Source of the DNA: Polytrichum commune
Lineage: Eukaryota; Streptophyta; Polytrichopsida; Polytrichales; Polytrichaceae
Length of the DNA: 64,000 nt
Assembly (NCBI GenBank): GCA_950295325.1
Contig: OX485807.1
Coordinates: 6,326,501 to 6,390,500, forward strand
Reading direction: 5' to 3'
Shown: piece by piece, positions 26,724 to 38,879 of the stretch
How positions within the stretch are numbered: position 1 is the stretch's first letter
Layout: the number at the start of each line of letters is the position of its first letter
Notes under the pieces: model-generated
Seen by the model: only the letters and a program-made list of their open reading frames with translations
Told to the model about the DNA's origin: nothing
The model's database searches: none
Made by a program: the position numbers and the translations under genes

Positions 26724-26859
26724 CATAACATTACTCAACTAACAAGCTGCTTTAATTTCATGTTTCGTCTGAAGCATTGGGATTCCGGCATCCCAAGGCT
26801 TTATTCTTGAATCTACTACATGGCCGATGAACACAACTCATTAGCTGAGTAATGTTATG
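26724..26859. mobile_element. Short MITE with CATAACATTACTCA termini
   Basis: The left end CATAACATTACTCAACTAA and the right end TTAGCTGAGTAATGTTATG are inverted repeats with one mismatch, only 136 bases apart outer to outer. Single termini of the same type occur at about 18,467, 22,970, 41,697 and 45,762. No clear target duplication. Confidence 0.6.
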
Positions 26860-28219
26860 TTGCATACATGTTAAAAATTTGACCTCAAGCTTGGATCCAA
26901 ACTACCTTCACCGCACATATGGACAAATACACTATAGTTTGTTATCAATTCTGACACAAAATCATTGTTTTCTTGAGTGATGGTGCCACATGTCATACAT
27001 TGGTTGTTTAGAACACGAGCAAAAGTGGATGGAGCATATAATTAAATCTATTTTTGGCAAGCAAAGTCCCAAACTCTTAAAGGTTCTAACACACATGTTA
27101 TACTAGTGTGGACCACATCGGTTCCGTTGAGCCCACATTAATTGTCATGAGTGTGGGCCACATTAATTTTATCCTACTTATGTATGTAAGGTGTTGATTG
27201 CAAGTTTTCATGAAGACTTAGGAGAAACCCATGGTATTGGACCTATGCTATTTCCACCTCGACTAAACAACTAGAGTGGCCCACACTAATTTTCCACCCA
27301 TAGTGATCAAAGGACTATTTAGTGTACTTGTGGTATCTAAAGAGCCGTGTTTAGTAGAATGCACACTTGGAACACATATTTAAGTAAAATGACTACGTCC
27401 AAGTCCATAACTATAACATGTTGAATCTTGTCATGAGATCCTACAATAGGATTGTTTGGGAAGATCGTATGATAGAATATGCATACTTGATTATGATAAT
27501 AGTATATCAACTTTTTCAGTGTAAATTACTATTCAACATAAACTTATTTATATGTAACACAAAATTAAATATTTGAATTTTATCGTATTTTAATAGCATA
27601 ACATTCAAGTAATCACTAAGGATTCATACATCTTCCCTAAATTTAAGGTATATCAGAGTTTTATTGTAAGATCCTATGATAGAATTGCACAACCACTAAG
27701 TCCAAATTTTATTTTATTTTATATTTTTTGCACATATTGAAAATCCAAATAAGTCTAGATTTTGAGAATATGTCCATATTTACTATAATTACAACATTTG
27801 GGAGTTATGAGTATAGATGTGGTATTATGATTTCCACTACATCTACTCACTTTACAAGTGCCTTGTTGGAGGTATTTAGATGTCTTACCGTGTGTGAGGA
27901 AAAAATACGAGGTTGTGTTTTCAAGTCTTTGTATCACGGGTTTACAATGCAAGAGACAATCCGCAACAAGCCGGTTTTATTTTAGTTTCATTTCTAATTA
28001 AAATAGCTATTACTTATGCACTTCTTGATTCCATTGTTCAAATTAGGACCAACATGAGATTTCTTTAAAGATTGTTATGAAATGGTCACCGTTGTTGAAT
28101 GATGGCCCTAGGCTTGCGTATTAAAATGAACCAACATACTACATTCAAGAAGTCTTTTGGTACTCCTTCAATTGACTTAAGTATAATGGTTTATCTCATG
28201 CAAAGTTCAAGTTGCAAAT
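26860..28219. other. Intergenic, no gene seen
   Basis: AT-rich, no supported gene. Short inverted GTGTGGGCC / GGCCCACAC motifs at about 27,110-27,290 resemble parts of family F. Confidence 0.4.
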
Positions 28220-29461
28220 GTTGGTTTAGACTAATGGCGAAGAAGTGCACCGATTGGTCAAGGTTTTCCACCCAAGACATTGTAGGCTATTTGAGGCAAT
28301 GGTTGATATAGTGGACAAGATGGAAATAAAGAAAAAAGAAAAAAGAAAAAAGAATGAAGAAGTGCATTGGTCAAGTATTTCAGAGCTTGGATAGTTGTCA
28401 AAATAACTATAGTTACTTAGATTTTTTTCAATATATTTTAGGGAACAACTATAGTTAACTAGAAAAATTTCAAACCGATTTGAAAAACAACTATAGCTAA
28501 CTATATGTTTTTAGGACCAAGTTTAAAAACAACTACAATTAACTAGAATGTTTTTAGACAACTATAACTTGAGAATCCTAAAACTTGTAAGAAGCTAGCT
28601 AGCAAGTTCTTTCATTCATCTCAAAAAATGAAATGAATATATATTACAATATTTTTTTCTAAGAGACCTTATGTAAGAATCAATGCTTGTCACCCATGCC
28701 GGCCCATCCCAAGAAGGAATAGAACCCACCGTTCCTTGCGGAAATGAACCCATTATACTCTAAGTTACTCATAAATAATGAGGTCGTGCTCATTGATGTT
28801 GATTGAGTCCGAGTCACAAATGGAATCAAGTCCCAAATTTTGAATTTTGAATAAAAGAAAAGGAAAAGATATAGATGCTCTAAATTGTCCTGGTAGTACA
28901 CTGCATGTTGCGCTCAACTCTAGTTAACTAGATATAACTATAGTCAACTAGATTTTTTTTGCAGACCGAAATTTAAACAACTATAGTTAACTACATTTTT
29001 TGGCAGGTCAAATCACAAACACCTATAGTTACAAAAGGCGACTAGTTAACTAATAGTTGAATTAGTTGGTTAGTTGTCCAAGGTCTGAAGTATTCTTAGA
29101 GGAATGGAGCAATATGATTGGCTACGAAATGGGTTCCTCACCAGCTGGGGTTTACGCTATGGCCAAGACTTCTCCAGTGACGAACTTCGAGCATGGATGA
29201 AAAAATGACATGGTTGCCAACATGGTAAGACATTTTGCTACGAGGACTTCTCCAGAGGTCAAGTATGTTGGGCAACCTTAAACCCTCGCACAAGTAACTT
29301 GACCTCCACAAAACTCCAACTCGAGGCTTTTTATTTTTGTTTTGTTTGTTTTGTTTTTCCCATCTTTTCTGCCATACCAACTGTTGCCTCAAATAGCCTT
29401 GTCTTGGGGCAGAAATTTTTGACCGACTGGTGCACTTCTTCATTGTAGTCTAAATGGGCCC
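28220..29461 (+). mobile_element. Family B MITE, copy 2 (rearranged, with nested insert)
   Basis: The right end (29,300-29,461) ends GTCTAAATGGGCCC before TAA and matches copy 1. The left part (28,220-28,345) is the inverse of that right end, so the element is fold-back or rearranged. A left-end block, GAAGAAGTGCATTGGTCAAG, begins at 28,355, is broken by a hAT-like insert (28,381-29,087), and then continues as GAATGGAGCAATATGATTGG. Confidence 0.7.
28381..29087. mobile_element. Non-autonomous hAT-like element nested in family B
   Basis: The left end is CAGAGCTTGGATAGTTG and the right end the inverse of CAGACCTTGGACAAC. The flanks AAGTATTT (28,373-28,380) and AAGTATTC (29,088-29,095) agree in 7 of 8 bases. 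A CAGRS terminus with an 8-bp duplication is the hAT pattern. Near both ends AACAACTATAGTTAACTAG-type units repeat at about 41-bp spacing, like the subterminal repeats of hAT elements. No transposase frame is visible. Confidence 0.75.
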
Positions 29462-29704
29462 TAAAACCGGCGTTCAATTGTCATCTTGGTTGTGCTGAGT
29501 TGCTCAGTCTAAATCGAAGTATCTTATTGAATTTGACTCTCATATTCATAGATTTGAGGGCAATTGTCCCCTTGGGGGGCAAAGCCTACATGAAGGCTTT
29601 TTGACAAGACAAAGTCCTTAGCTAGTTAAAAACAAGAAGAAAAAAACTAGTGGTAAATTCTGATGTCTTTATGGTGGAATTCTCAATTATACAAGCATTT
29701 TATA

Positions 29705-30290
29705 TTGGTCATTTCTAGAAAATTCCATGATACATAAATTCATAACCTATTTATTATGAATGTTCTAGATGTTTTCAAACACTTAAATTCTAGAACTTCT
29801 TACACCATAGATTTTAGAATCTTGTCGGCAAGTAGATTCTAGAATAATAGCAAAGTGTACATTCTAGAATGTTCTGGAAGAACATATTTCAAAATCTTCT
29901 AAGCAATAAGATTTCATAATCTTTATATAAGTAGATTTTAGAAAAATTATGAACAATAGATTTCAGAAATAATCTAAAGATGCAGATTTTGAAATCTTGT
30001 AAAGAGAAGTAGATTTTACAATTCTATGATGATGATGATTTATGAATCTTCTGGACGACATGCATTAAGCTATTTTAAATTGTAGATTGCAGAATCTTTA
30101 GAGAAGTAGACACTAGAGTCTTATTTTTAAATATATTTGAGAAACTTGTTATGCAATAGATTCTAGAAACTACATCAAATGTAGAACTCAGGAAAATTTT
30201 CATGGCTTAGATTTTAGAAACTCTTGGAGATTGCTTAGAACTTTATATAAGTTTCTTTTTAAGCAAAGTTTAGAACTCTATGGAGTTTCT
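29705..30290. repeat. Degenerate 25-bp tandem array
   Basis: About twenty units of 23-31 bases with a core like TAGATTCTAGAATCTT, for example beginning at 29,817, 29,842 and 29,867 and continuing to about 30,250. Many units contain the palindrome TTCTAGAA. At 29,862-29,879 the sequence TTCTAGAATGTTCTGGAA has four alternating TTC/GAA modules, a perfect match to the heat shock element consensus. No gene lies within several kilobases. Confidence 0.75.
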
Positions 30291-31210
30291 TCCACGCCTT
30301 TCATTTTCATTCAATGTCATCCAATTCTCAATTTCATCCAATTTTCTAGTATTATCTAATTCACAATATTTTTCATTCTAAGTCCGCAATCTCTTTAAAA
30401 CATCCAACATTACCCCAACATTTACGAGAAATTCATTCTAGGTTCATCTGTCAATATCATGGTACTGCAATTTTATAGTAGGTTTGGCATTTAATAATTA
30501 CGAAAGAAAACACCCCAAACTATTCTGAAAAGTGTTGAGCTAAATTGCTGAACATATGAAAATCAACAAATACCTAAGGATAGTAGATATGAAGCATGTG
30601 GGATGTTGAGATGGTGCGGATGAGGTTTGCTTAAGCCATGGTTATGACCAAAGAGACTTGACTTGACTATTTTGAAACGTAAGCGATTTTGCTTCAAACG
30701 CTTTTGACATCACATTTGACGCTTTTATATTGTTAGAACTGAAATTTGATATTTTTTAAAATATTTTTTTACAAAATCATTCTACTTCCTAATTACTTGA
30801 TTGGAAAACCCTAAACTTTCTCTTAAAGTACTATATTATGGCAATATTACAGTGATACCACAACGTCAACAATTTACACCACCATTATGCGAGTTCTATA
30901 CAATCGACTAGATGAATTGGGACGGAGCCTATCATGGCCATGCCATCTTGTTCAAAATTTCAAACCCTTTTTGGGGTTCGGGAGAAGCTAAGTGCCCGAG
31001 TTTGGACCCCACATTTTTTATATCGCCGAAGAATATCTTCTTTTGGGACCCAAATTTGTTGGCAGGTGAGCAAGGGCCTTTTAGTACTGTACTTCACTTC
31101 TCGGCCACACGTAGATTGTATGCCTGCTATGAGAGCCAAAAGGTGATAGAAAGGTGGCAGTGAAGAAGCACCCGATTTCATGACCCCCTAAGTTATATAT
31201 GCTGCTCCTC

Positions 31211-31245
<35 letters not shown>

Positions 31246-33663
31246 TAGAAGCTCACACTTTCAAGTTGCGAGGAGCATCATGCATGCGGTGGTGGCACCC
31301 GAAACTCTTTCAACTGCTACTATCTCTTTGGAATCTCGATCCATGGTAAGACAAGTGGGACTAGGGTATCTACGTACACGCATGTTGGGTATCCGCTTTA
31401 TTCGATTTCGTTCTTAAGTGTCGCCTCTCAAAAGTGAAAGCGTCTCTTGAGCTTTCAAAGATGCGAAACAACTTAGTAGTAGCCCAACTTGATCCGCCCT
31501 TTTCATACCATAGCACCTTACCCCGAGGTTTTGATACAAAGGTTACCGTTAGGGTGTTGTGTTGATTTGACACGAAATAACTATTTTGTTATAAAGAAAC
31601 TTGCCGTGTGCTTTATCCATGAATAAATAAATAAATAACCAATGTTGGGTAATTCGACGTGAATTTGAGTCTGTAGGCCCTACCATGGGTGGGGTTTACT
31701 GCTTATCTTGCGGTGGGTGGGCTCTTGGCTTCCTACCAACTTAGTTAGGGTTTTTTCGTCAAGTAGAGAGAAGATTTCACAACGGGAATCGAACCACCAA
31801 CCACTCCATTCTGAAATGGGTACCTCTCCACTATCACCCGGTAGTTTAGGGTCATCTCGGACTTCTTTTTTACATATTTATCAAGATTGTGTTCAATCCA
31901 ATGTGGAAATTATTCAAACCGTCGAATCAAACATCATCCTAAGGTAAGTAATTTTCTTGAATGAGAGTGCAGGAGTCACGTGTCATGCAATGGAGAAGTT
32001 GGTGTGGCATGCAATTAAACTCGATTTCCAATGTAAGGATCTATGATTGGGGAGAACCGACGGCTAGTTCATTATCAGCCGATGGATTTCCCCTCATGGC
32101 CGGTCCAAATTTCCAACCATCGGATGGCAATCCAACTGTAATTTCAATCCTCCGGCAATTAGCCGATGAACCAGAAAATGTCCCGGAAATGTAGCCGATT
32201 CTTCTTGTGAGTTACTGGATTTCAGCCAGAAGAAGTATTCAAATTTCAAATACTGGCCAATACCCGTGTCTACATCTAACTTAGAAAGTATGATGCGTGT
32301 TGCTATAGAAGGCCCGGACAATGATTTTGATGACATTCTAACAAGTGCTCTAGATCTTTGGAAGGATGCTGCTAAGTTTCGTTATTTGTATAGCAATCCA
32401 TAGCGTTATTTGTCTGGGGCATCTGATGATGCACTTGAGGAAGTACCCTAAACCTTAAACTTTTTGAATTATGCAACCTTTCCATGACCAAATCCAATTG
32501 CTTCCATGAAGAATTGGGGGACCCTTGGCCTTCAAGCGGTGAAGGCATTGCTAGGTTCAATTCCTCTTCAAATTGAAAGTTTTGAACATGCCTTTCTTTT
32601 CACTTATTCAAGATTTTGTACTAAGAAATGATTTCTAATAACTTTTCATACATTTTTTCAACAATCAATTAGTGCCGATATGAATTCCATTTAATCGGAT
32701 ATTGGCCAATGAAAATATGAAAATATAGGCAATTGGCCGATTGATTTTACAAAAGACCGGCTGTTGCCGATGTAAATTGGGAAAAAATCCGACCCTTTGT
32801 AGCAACTACCGGCAATTAGCCACTAAGGCTTCAAAAGCTTCCCGAACTCTGGTAAGGATCATGCACTCCAAGCACATGAGACGTAGACAACTCGTCTTGT
32901 GTTGGTGGAAAATCGTCACGCGTCAATGGGAAATTTAAAAATCTACCATTGAAATAGATTCGTCAAAGAAATCACCGACCCCATACGAGTTGCCTATGCC
33001 TCGTATGTCTGTAGTGACTAATATTGCCACCAAGACATAAATTTTTGGTTTCAAAATCAACTATATTGATAGATTTGGATATCTAAAATCTACCTTCTAG
33101 TGACAACGAGCTAGTGATGAGGATAACAACATTTGATCTTTGTCGTGTTCGACAAACAAGATGTCTAAATGTGTAGATTACCAACATATGGATCCGAGAG
33201 CATCGTCTTGTCATGTGCAACTGAAAAAATATGCACGTTTATCGTTTTTGGGTTTTGTAGTTGCATGAGATACCATAGCTCTCTAGCAACTTGGGCACCT
33301 TTCTGCCTAATAACTAATTAAAGTGCGAAAGTAAGTTAGGCAACCCAAAAAAGAATATTCTAAACTTGGGCAGATTTTTTTTTAAAGTAAGACATTCATC
33401 CAAGTCATTTCTATAATTCATGGATAGTTTTCCTAATTTCATCTATGGCGATTATTACGATTTAGGCACTCTTTGAATGTGTGTTTTTTATTATTATTAT
33501 TTTGACACTCAACGTAATTAATTTCCCATAAATTTAGGCACCTTTAAAAGTAATTATTTTCTATCCAAGCTGCTAGAGAGCTACAGTAGGTGCTCCAAGA
33601 CTCATATGCATGTATAAGCTTCTAGGGTCTTGAATAAAAGGAAATGCATATGGTGGTTTTGTG

Positions 33664-33665
<2 letters not shown>
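30291..33665. other. Intergenic, no gene seen
   Basis: No supported gene; the frames at 30,912-31,181 overlap on both strands and look like chance. A (TA)n run lies at about 31,211-31,236. The motif CCGGCAATTAGCC occurs at about 32,151 and 32,809, as part of a weak direct repeat rich in GCCGAT. Confidence 0.4.
31690..31860 (-). mobile_element. Possible second tRNA-type SINE
   Basis: On the minus strand a perfect B-box GGTTCGATTCCC (31,784-31,795) follows, by about the usual distance, an A-box-like GTGATAGTGGAGAGG (31,823-31,837). No tRNA cloverleaf was found. The element ends and target duplication were not found, so the coordinates are approximate. Confidence 0.4.

Positions 33666-33701
<36 letters not shown>
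33666..33701. repeat. (GT)n microsatellite
   Basis: Eighteen GT units. Frames reading through it as Cys-Val runs are repeat artefacts. Confidence 0.9.
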
Positions 33702-33704
<3 letters not shown>

Positions 33705-33754
33705 TTGGGTTCAAAATGTCTCGATGGATTTTCTCCTGATGGTGATTTGCATAA

Positions 33755-34296
33755 GGTATGCATGTGTTATTTGCTTACTTTTCTTGATCAGACACCTAGT
33801 ATACTTGATTGGTGTGTGGTTAGGTGAAGATCAAAGAACAAACACCATAAAGACACATGTTCAAAATTACCAAAATTTGGAATGAAAATCGGACCATTAT
33901 AAGGATAAGGGTTGTTCACACCGCTTTTCGGCCACTCGAGGTAGATTTTAGATATCCAAACCTATTGGTGTAATAGATTTGTTTACCTAAAATCTACCTC
34001 GAGAGACAAACTATTGCTAACGACCCGTGGTCCTTGTAGTGGACTTACCTTAATTCAATTATGGTTGTCAAAGGTGCGTTTTTGTGTATTTTTGAAACTA
34101 AATCCATAAGTCCTCCCAAATGTGTTCACTATTAAGTGATGAGTAGTTCATAAATATTCAAAGACATAGACTAATCTCTTTTAAACATGTGTCTTCTATG
34201 GTGTTTGTTCATTGATTCTTGCTATACCACACACACGATCAAATACATGGGTGACGGGTCCAATTAAGAAAAGTAGTCAAATAAAACCTGCACACC
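33755..34296. mobile_element. Family E MITE, copy 3 (fold-back form)
   Basis: The left half begins GGTATGCATGTGTTATTTG and the right half is the inverse of the same family terminus, ending AAACCTGCACACC. Both halves carry the AAACACCATAAAGACACATG-type block in opposite directions. The middle holds the palindrome annotated at 33,935-34,003. The flanks are TAA and TTA. Confidence 0.6.
33935..34003. repeat. 69-base near-perfect hairpin
   Basis: The arms CTCGAGGTAGATTTTAG and CTAAAATCTACCTCGAG are exact inverses, and pairing continues with mismatches into the loop (AAACCTATT with AATAGATTT). It sits inside a fold-back MITE. A related half-site is at about 33,065-33,100. It could be a tiny MITE or a small-RNA precursor; the sequence alone cannot tell. 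Confidence 0.7.
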
Positions 34297-34342
34297 TTAG
34301 TGGAAGAGACCCACATTCATACATAACACCACACAATTCCCT

Positions 34343-34722
34343 TAAGGTAGATGTGTCTTAAGTGGCTCAATTTACTAAGTGGACCCTATATTTGATTGGC
34401 ATGTGGTTCACGGGGATCAAAAAGAAAACATCATGAGGACACATGTTTAGAAGAGATTGGACCAATTTTCTTCATATTGATAATTACTCTACAGTCAATA
34501 GTGAACATAATTGCCAATTGGGAGGACTTATGTATGCAACTAAGAAATCAACAAACATGCACTTCCGATAATCATAACTAAATCAAGGGAGGTCCAATTT
34601 TCAATCCAATTTTTGCATTTGTTTCATCATATGTTTGCTAATACAATATGACTTTTGTTGTGTAAATGTAGTTGGTAGAAGTTGGAGAATATGAAAACAA
34701 ACTAAATAACACCCACATATGT
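34343..34722 (+). mobile_element. Family E MITE, copy 4
   Basis: It matches 2132-2499 through most of its length, including the AGACACATGTTTAGAAGAG, TTGGGAGGACTTATGTAT and GTTGGAGAA blocks. It ends AACACCCACATATG before TTA. The left end is degenerate. Confidence 0.55.
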
Positions 34723-34949
34723 TAACTCAATGGTTCATGATCAGAAATAATATGGATTCTGCAAGCCTAACTATACAACTTTTTGTTGCCAAGCACATTA
34801 CCGTACATACTTGTTTGCTGATACTTTCAGGGCCCGACCCCAAAATTCCGTGCAATAATCATGTAACCAAAAAGAATGCAATACTTTACTCTTACTGAGA
34901 TGAAACTGAAAATGCAGGATGCGGCTCCTCCCATGGTTTTTTCAGGGTG

Positions 34950-35720
34950 GTTGTCACGTGTTAGGGTGGACAAATTGACACAATGTAGTGCACATACCCA
35001 ATTCACCATGTTATTTGGGAAGTTGGATCAACTTTTCTTTGATCCAACATGTTGGTGGTGGCAAGAGGCTATCCTATCCTTGCGTATTTGGCCAAGCTTG
35101 GCTGGAAATGGATCGCTACTCAAGAGACTCTCAAGAAGTCCATCCCCAACAAATGGAGAATCGAAATTTTCCCCCCTCCACCTGTCCGAATTGGAATGCC
35201 ATTTGGCATAAGCACAAGGCTCAAAAGGAAGCAACCTTCCTTTGGTATGTTATTCACAAGGCAATGGCTCTGAATGAATGGTGTGGACAAAATTTGGTGG
35301 AGATTGATAAGAGTTTTTCCCATTTTGGCTCGTCTTCAGTGGAATTGGTGGAGAACAAGTTCTTAAGTTGCCCATTGGCTCAATAAGTGCTACTTGGCTA
35401 ATGTCATTTGGCAACTCTTTGCCAAAGGAGGTAATCTTGGTCCTTGGAAGTCTTTTTCAATGATTCAATGTCTTTTTGATCGACCTCTTAGTAAAACATT
35501 GGAATCCTTTAGTCGTATTTGGTTTTTCTTGAGGAGTGGTTTCTCATTGATTATTTGGCATTAGCAGAATGATTTGGTCTTTAATGCTTTTCAATGGCTT
35601 ATGGAGAAAACACATCAAATTGTGTGGGACTCCTTGGTTGACTATGATAGATTTGAGTGGCAATGTACCCTTCAAGATTTGGAACAACCCAAAGACTTTG
35701 AGAGAAATTTAGGATCTAAA
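34950..35720 (+). pseudogene. LINE reverse-transcriptase tail, decayed
   Basis: Codons from 35,190 to 35,386 read like the zinc-binding region (zf-RVT) at the end of plant non-LTR retrotransposon proteins, with FLWYVIHKA, NEW, SSSVE and CPLAQ in the family order. The usual CPHCG is changed to SHFG. A stop codon (TAA) follows CPLAQ, a frameshift comes next, and the reading resumes with YLANVIWQLF and FSRIWFFLRSG. Another stop lies near 35,563. Upstream, 34,990-35,190 shows two competing frames, so at least one more shift exists. No polymerase catalytic motif was found, so the 5' part is lost. Confidence 0.7.
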
Positions 35721-37009
35721 ATAGGGTACTTCCATAGGACCTACCACCTTAAATCACGTATTGGCATGTCCAACGCTAGCTTGGCCCACACATTCTAGAA
35801 GGACAAGCTTGACACCACTCTTTGAGTATGATGATTTAAGCGTCAAGAAACTTGGGCGACTTTATATTAATTCTCATAAACTCAAGGTTTGGAACTAAAC
35901 CCATGGTTTCGTTAGGGTAACTTTCTACATGATGCCCTGATCACACCAAACTGAAAGTGCATTTTATGTAGATGAATCAATTTCCCACAATGACGTACAT
36001 GGTGGGCCATCATTGTCCAACTTATATGACAACGCCAGAGATGGTCATAACATGCACTCTGACGTCCACATTTGGGCGCACGTCAGATGCATGGGCCCAC
36101 TACCAAAAACTTGTGGTTTGTCCACATGGCCCAACTTTGTTGCCCCCCATATGTTTTTAGCCATTGGGGTAGGGCAGCCAAGCGAGTAGTTGTACATCAT
36201 AACAAAACTGTTGAGCAAGCTGAGATGTTGGTGTGAACAACTTGGCATCCAACTGTGGTGGCATCCCCAACTATTTCACCTCTGGAAGTTGAGGGAAAGT
36301 TGGTGTGATCGGGACATGAGCTCTCAAAGTCATGTTTTAGCCAACTCACCAAGAATTTTATGCCAAAACTTTGTGCATAACTCTAATGTTTCGTTGCATT
36401 GACATCCTCCCCCCCAATAGTTGTCACAAATATCTATCCATGGCTAAGGTAGAGACGTCTTCAATGGTATAATTGATCTTGATTTTTTTATTCCCCCACC
36501 CCACTCAATCATTTCCACATTTTAAATACACGTCTTCTAGGTACCCATTCTTAGACCCATACCCAACCACACACCCCTCCAGAAGAAGTGTCTGATTAAC
36601 CCATAAAGCCGTTGAGAAAGGAGTCTTTTGGATCAAACCCACCTCCTTTGCCCGTCCATAGTAGTGTACACATTCACATCATAGTCTTCTTATTTGAGAT
36701 ATGTAAACAACTTGATTTTTTTGGGCCACTCCCAACCTTGCAAACATGTCATCCATACACTCAAATCCATCATTCAAAATGTAGTTTTTCTATAATGTGT
36801 TGTTGGATTGGGATGATCATCAACCATAATTTTGGGGAGATTTAGACTTGGACATTTTTTTTTGGGGGGGGGGGGGGAAGGGTTCAAAATAAGCAACTTA
36901 TAGCATGCCCACACTTACTAGTGTGGGCAACTGGGCAACCAACGACCAACCCCTGCCAGCAAGGGGCATTTTCCGCTCCAATTTGGCTAGTGATAATCAT
37001 TGGCTGCAA
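35721..37009. other. Intergenic, no gene seen
   Basis: No supported gene. A G14 run is at about 36,864-36,877. Part of 36,205-36,345 weakly resembles 37,395-37,500. Confidence 0.4.
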
Positions 37010-37280
37010 CTACATGTTTTGTCTAATAAGTGTGGGACATACAAATTCCCAATTACCCACACTTTTATTACTATAATTTGAAGTGGCCCGCTATAATTTC
37101 CAATGTGAAAAATTAGTGTGGGTGTTTTCATCTGCATATTTGGATGAAAATCCAAGGCAAGGCAAGTACTATGAATTTACTAATGTCAACCAAGACAAGT
37201 ACTATAAAATTAGTGTGGGCCACACTAAATTTCAACCCACATGAATTTCCCATCCACACTAATTAGACAAGACAATGTAG
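37010..37280. mobile_element. Family F MITE, copy 2
   Basis: The left end CTACATGTTTTGTCTAATA and the right end ATTAGACAAGACAATGTAG match the termini of the copy at 20,963. The interior shares TTTGGATGAAAATCCAAGG and CAAGGCAAGTACTAT, the latter repeated. Confidence 0.75.
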
Positions 37281-37503
37281 TGTTGGTAGCAACCATTCAT
37301 TGGTGGCCCGCACTGATAAGTGTGGGTGGGCTATGAGGGGTTGATCACACCGACTAGTTTTGGTACAATTTGTCAGCATCTCTGGCTGTAATCGTGTGAA
37401 AAGTGACGGGCCAACATCTATTTCTCAAACATAATCTCCAACAATTTCACGGTTGGAACCGGACGGAATCAATGTTGGTGTGACGGGGGCATGAGCCAAC
37501 TTA

Positions 37504-38372
37504 GGGCCAGTTTACACGATGGATCATGAAGTCGGACGATGGAGGAGGGCCTTCTTTCAATGGTCCGAGTTCATGGTCTAACTTCCATTGTCCAACTTCT
37601 TAAGAAATCAGTTTAAAAAATATATATATGCCCAAAAGGGCATGTTTGAAAAAAATAAATCAAGTTTGCTCATTCTCTTGTCTTCTCTTGGGTTTTTAGT
37701 TGTCTCCACTTCTTGTTAAATGTGTCGAAGATGGGGCTTGCAAATCTTCTCACAAAAAAATTTACAATAAAAATGAGCGATTTAATTTGTACATGTTCGA
37801 TGTAATTTACATGTGGCATGTACCTTATTTTATACATTGAGCATTATTTGCAACCCGCTTCACCATGTGTGTTCAAATTCTTGAGTTCTAGATGTCCCAC
37901 ATTGTTTGATGAAACATGTGGGAGCAAGTTTAAGGGGTAGGACATGGAAGAAACGGTATGTCTCATGGGCTATGATACGATCCAGGCACATAGAGGGCTT
38001 ACTTGCTTCTCAAGATTCACTACATTATATAGATGTTGAAAAATGTGCCTTGTGAGCCTTACCCAATGGGAAGAGTTATATATAAAGCCCCCAAAAAGGG
38101 ATTTCATTAAAAAAGTATTACAACGGCATTCCTCTGCCATGGGCCCCCTGCCTTTTCCCACCATACCACCTCTCTCACCACAAAACCTGTTGGACCATGT
38201 CAATGTATTAATTAGGCCTTAAAACATGTCGTTTGGGGACCTCAACCTTCGTGATCACTCTGTCATTTTTTCCTTGGTGTAAACCGAAGTGATCTTGGGA
38301 CGATGTCAACAGCCAATCAACGCTCTTACAACGCCCTGGGATGACTTCCTGGTCCATTGTGTAAACCGGCCC
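37504..38372 (-). mobile_element. Family A MITE, copy 3 with internal insertion
   Basis: The termini GGGCCAGTTTACACG and GTGTAAACCGGCCC are flanked by matching TTA (37,501-37,503 and 38,373-38,375). It is about 300 bases longer than copies 2 and 5. The extra sequence lies between about 37,700 and 38,090 and contains a CCCACATTG...CATGTGGGAGC palindrome and a TATATATAAAG motif. The nature of the insert is unknown; a promoter-bearing LTR fragment is one possibility. Confidence 0.8.
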
Positions 38373-38879
38373 TTAACTTAGAGGCAGCACCATGTGGCCA
38401 CTTTGCAAGTAGGTGAGTCAGCGTTGCATAAGCTGTAAGTTGGCAGTCATAAATGTAATGCAGCCAATGAAGAAGTTGCTGGAGGAGAAGGAAGGAAGGA
38501 AGGAAGGAAGGGAAGGACAGCCAGGGAATGATCCGGCCGTCAGCTTACCTCACTCCGTGTGGCTCCTTGTCATAACTCCATAAAATAACATAACTTATTA
38601 ATACTGCAACCATTGCAAAATCATGCCTCCCCCCCCCCCCCAACCTGACTCAGTACGGCTCAGTGATCTCCGACCACGCTGTGGTTCCAGATGAACTGGT
38701 GGAGTTCGAGACACACATGGTGGAAGTTCAAGGCTTTAGGAAATTTACCCATCCTTATATATATAGAAGAATATATAGAATATGCCCCAAGTAAACAAAG
38801 AAGAAAAAACCCAACAGATGTCAGCATGTAACTGGTTGGACTTGGAAACACGAGGATCTCAAGCGATTACGTCTAAAAA
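38373..38879. other. Intergenic, simple repeats
   Basis: A GGAA-type run is at about 38,490-38,512 and a C13 run at about 38,629-38,641. No gene. Confidence 0.45.
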
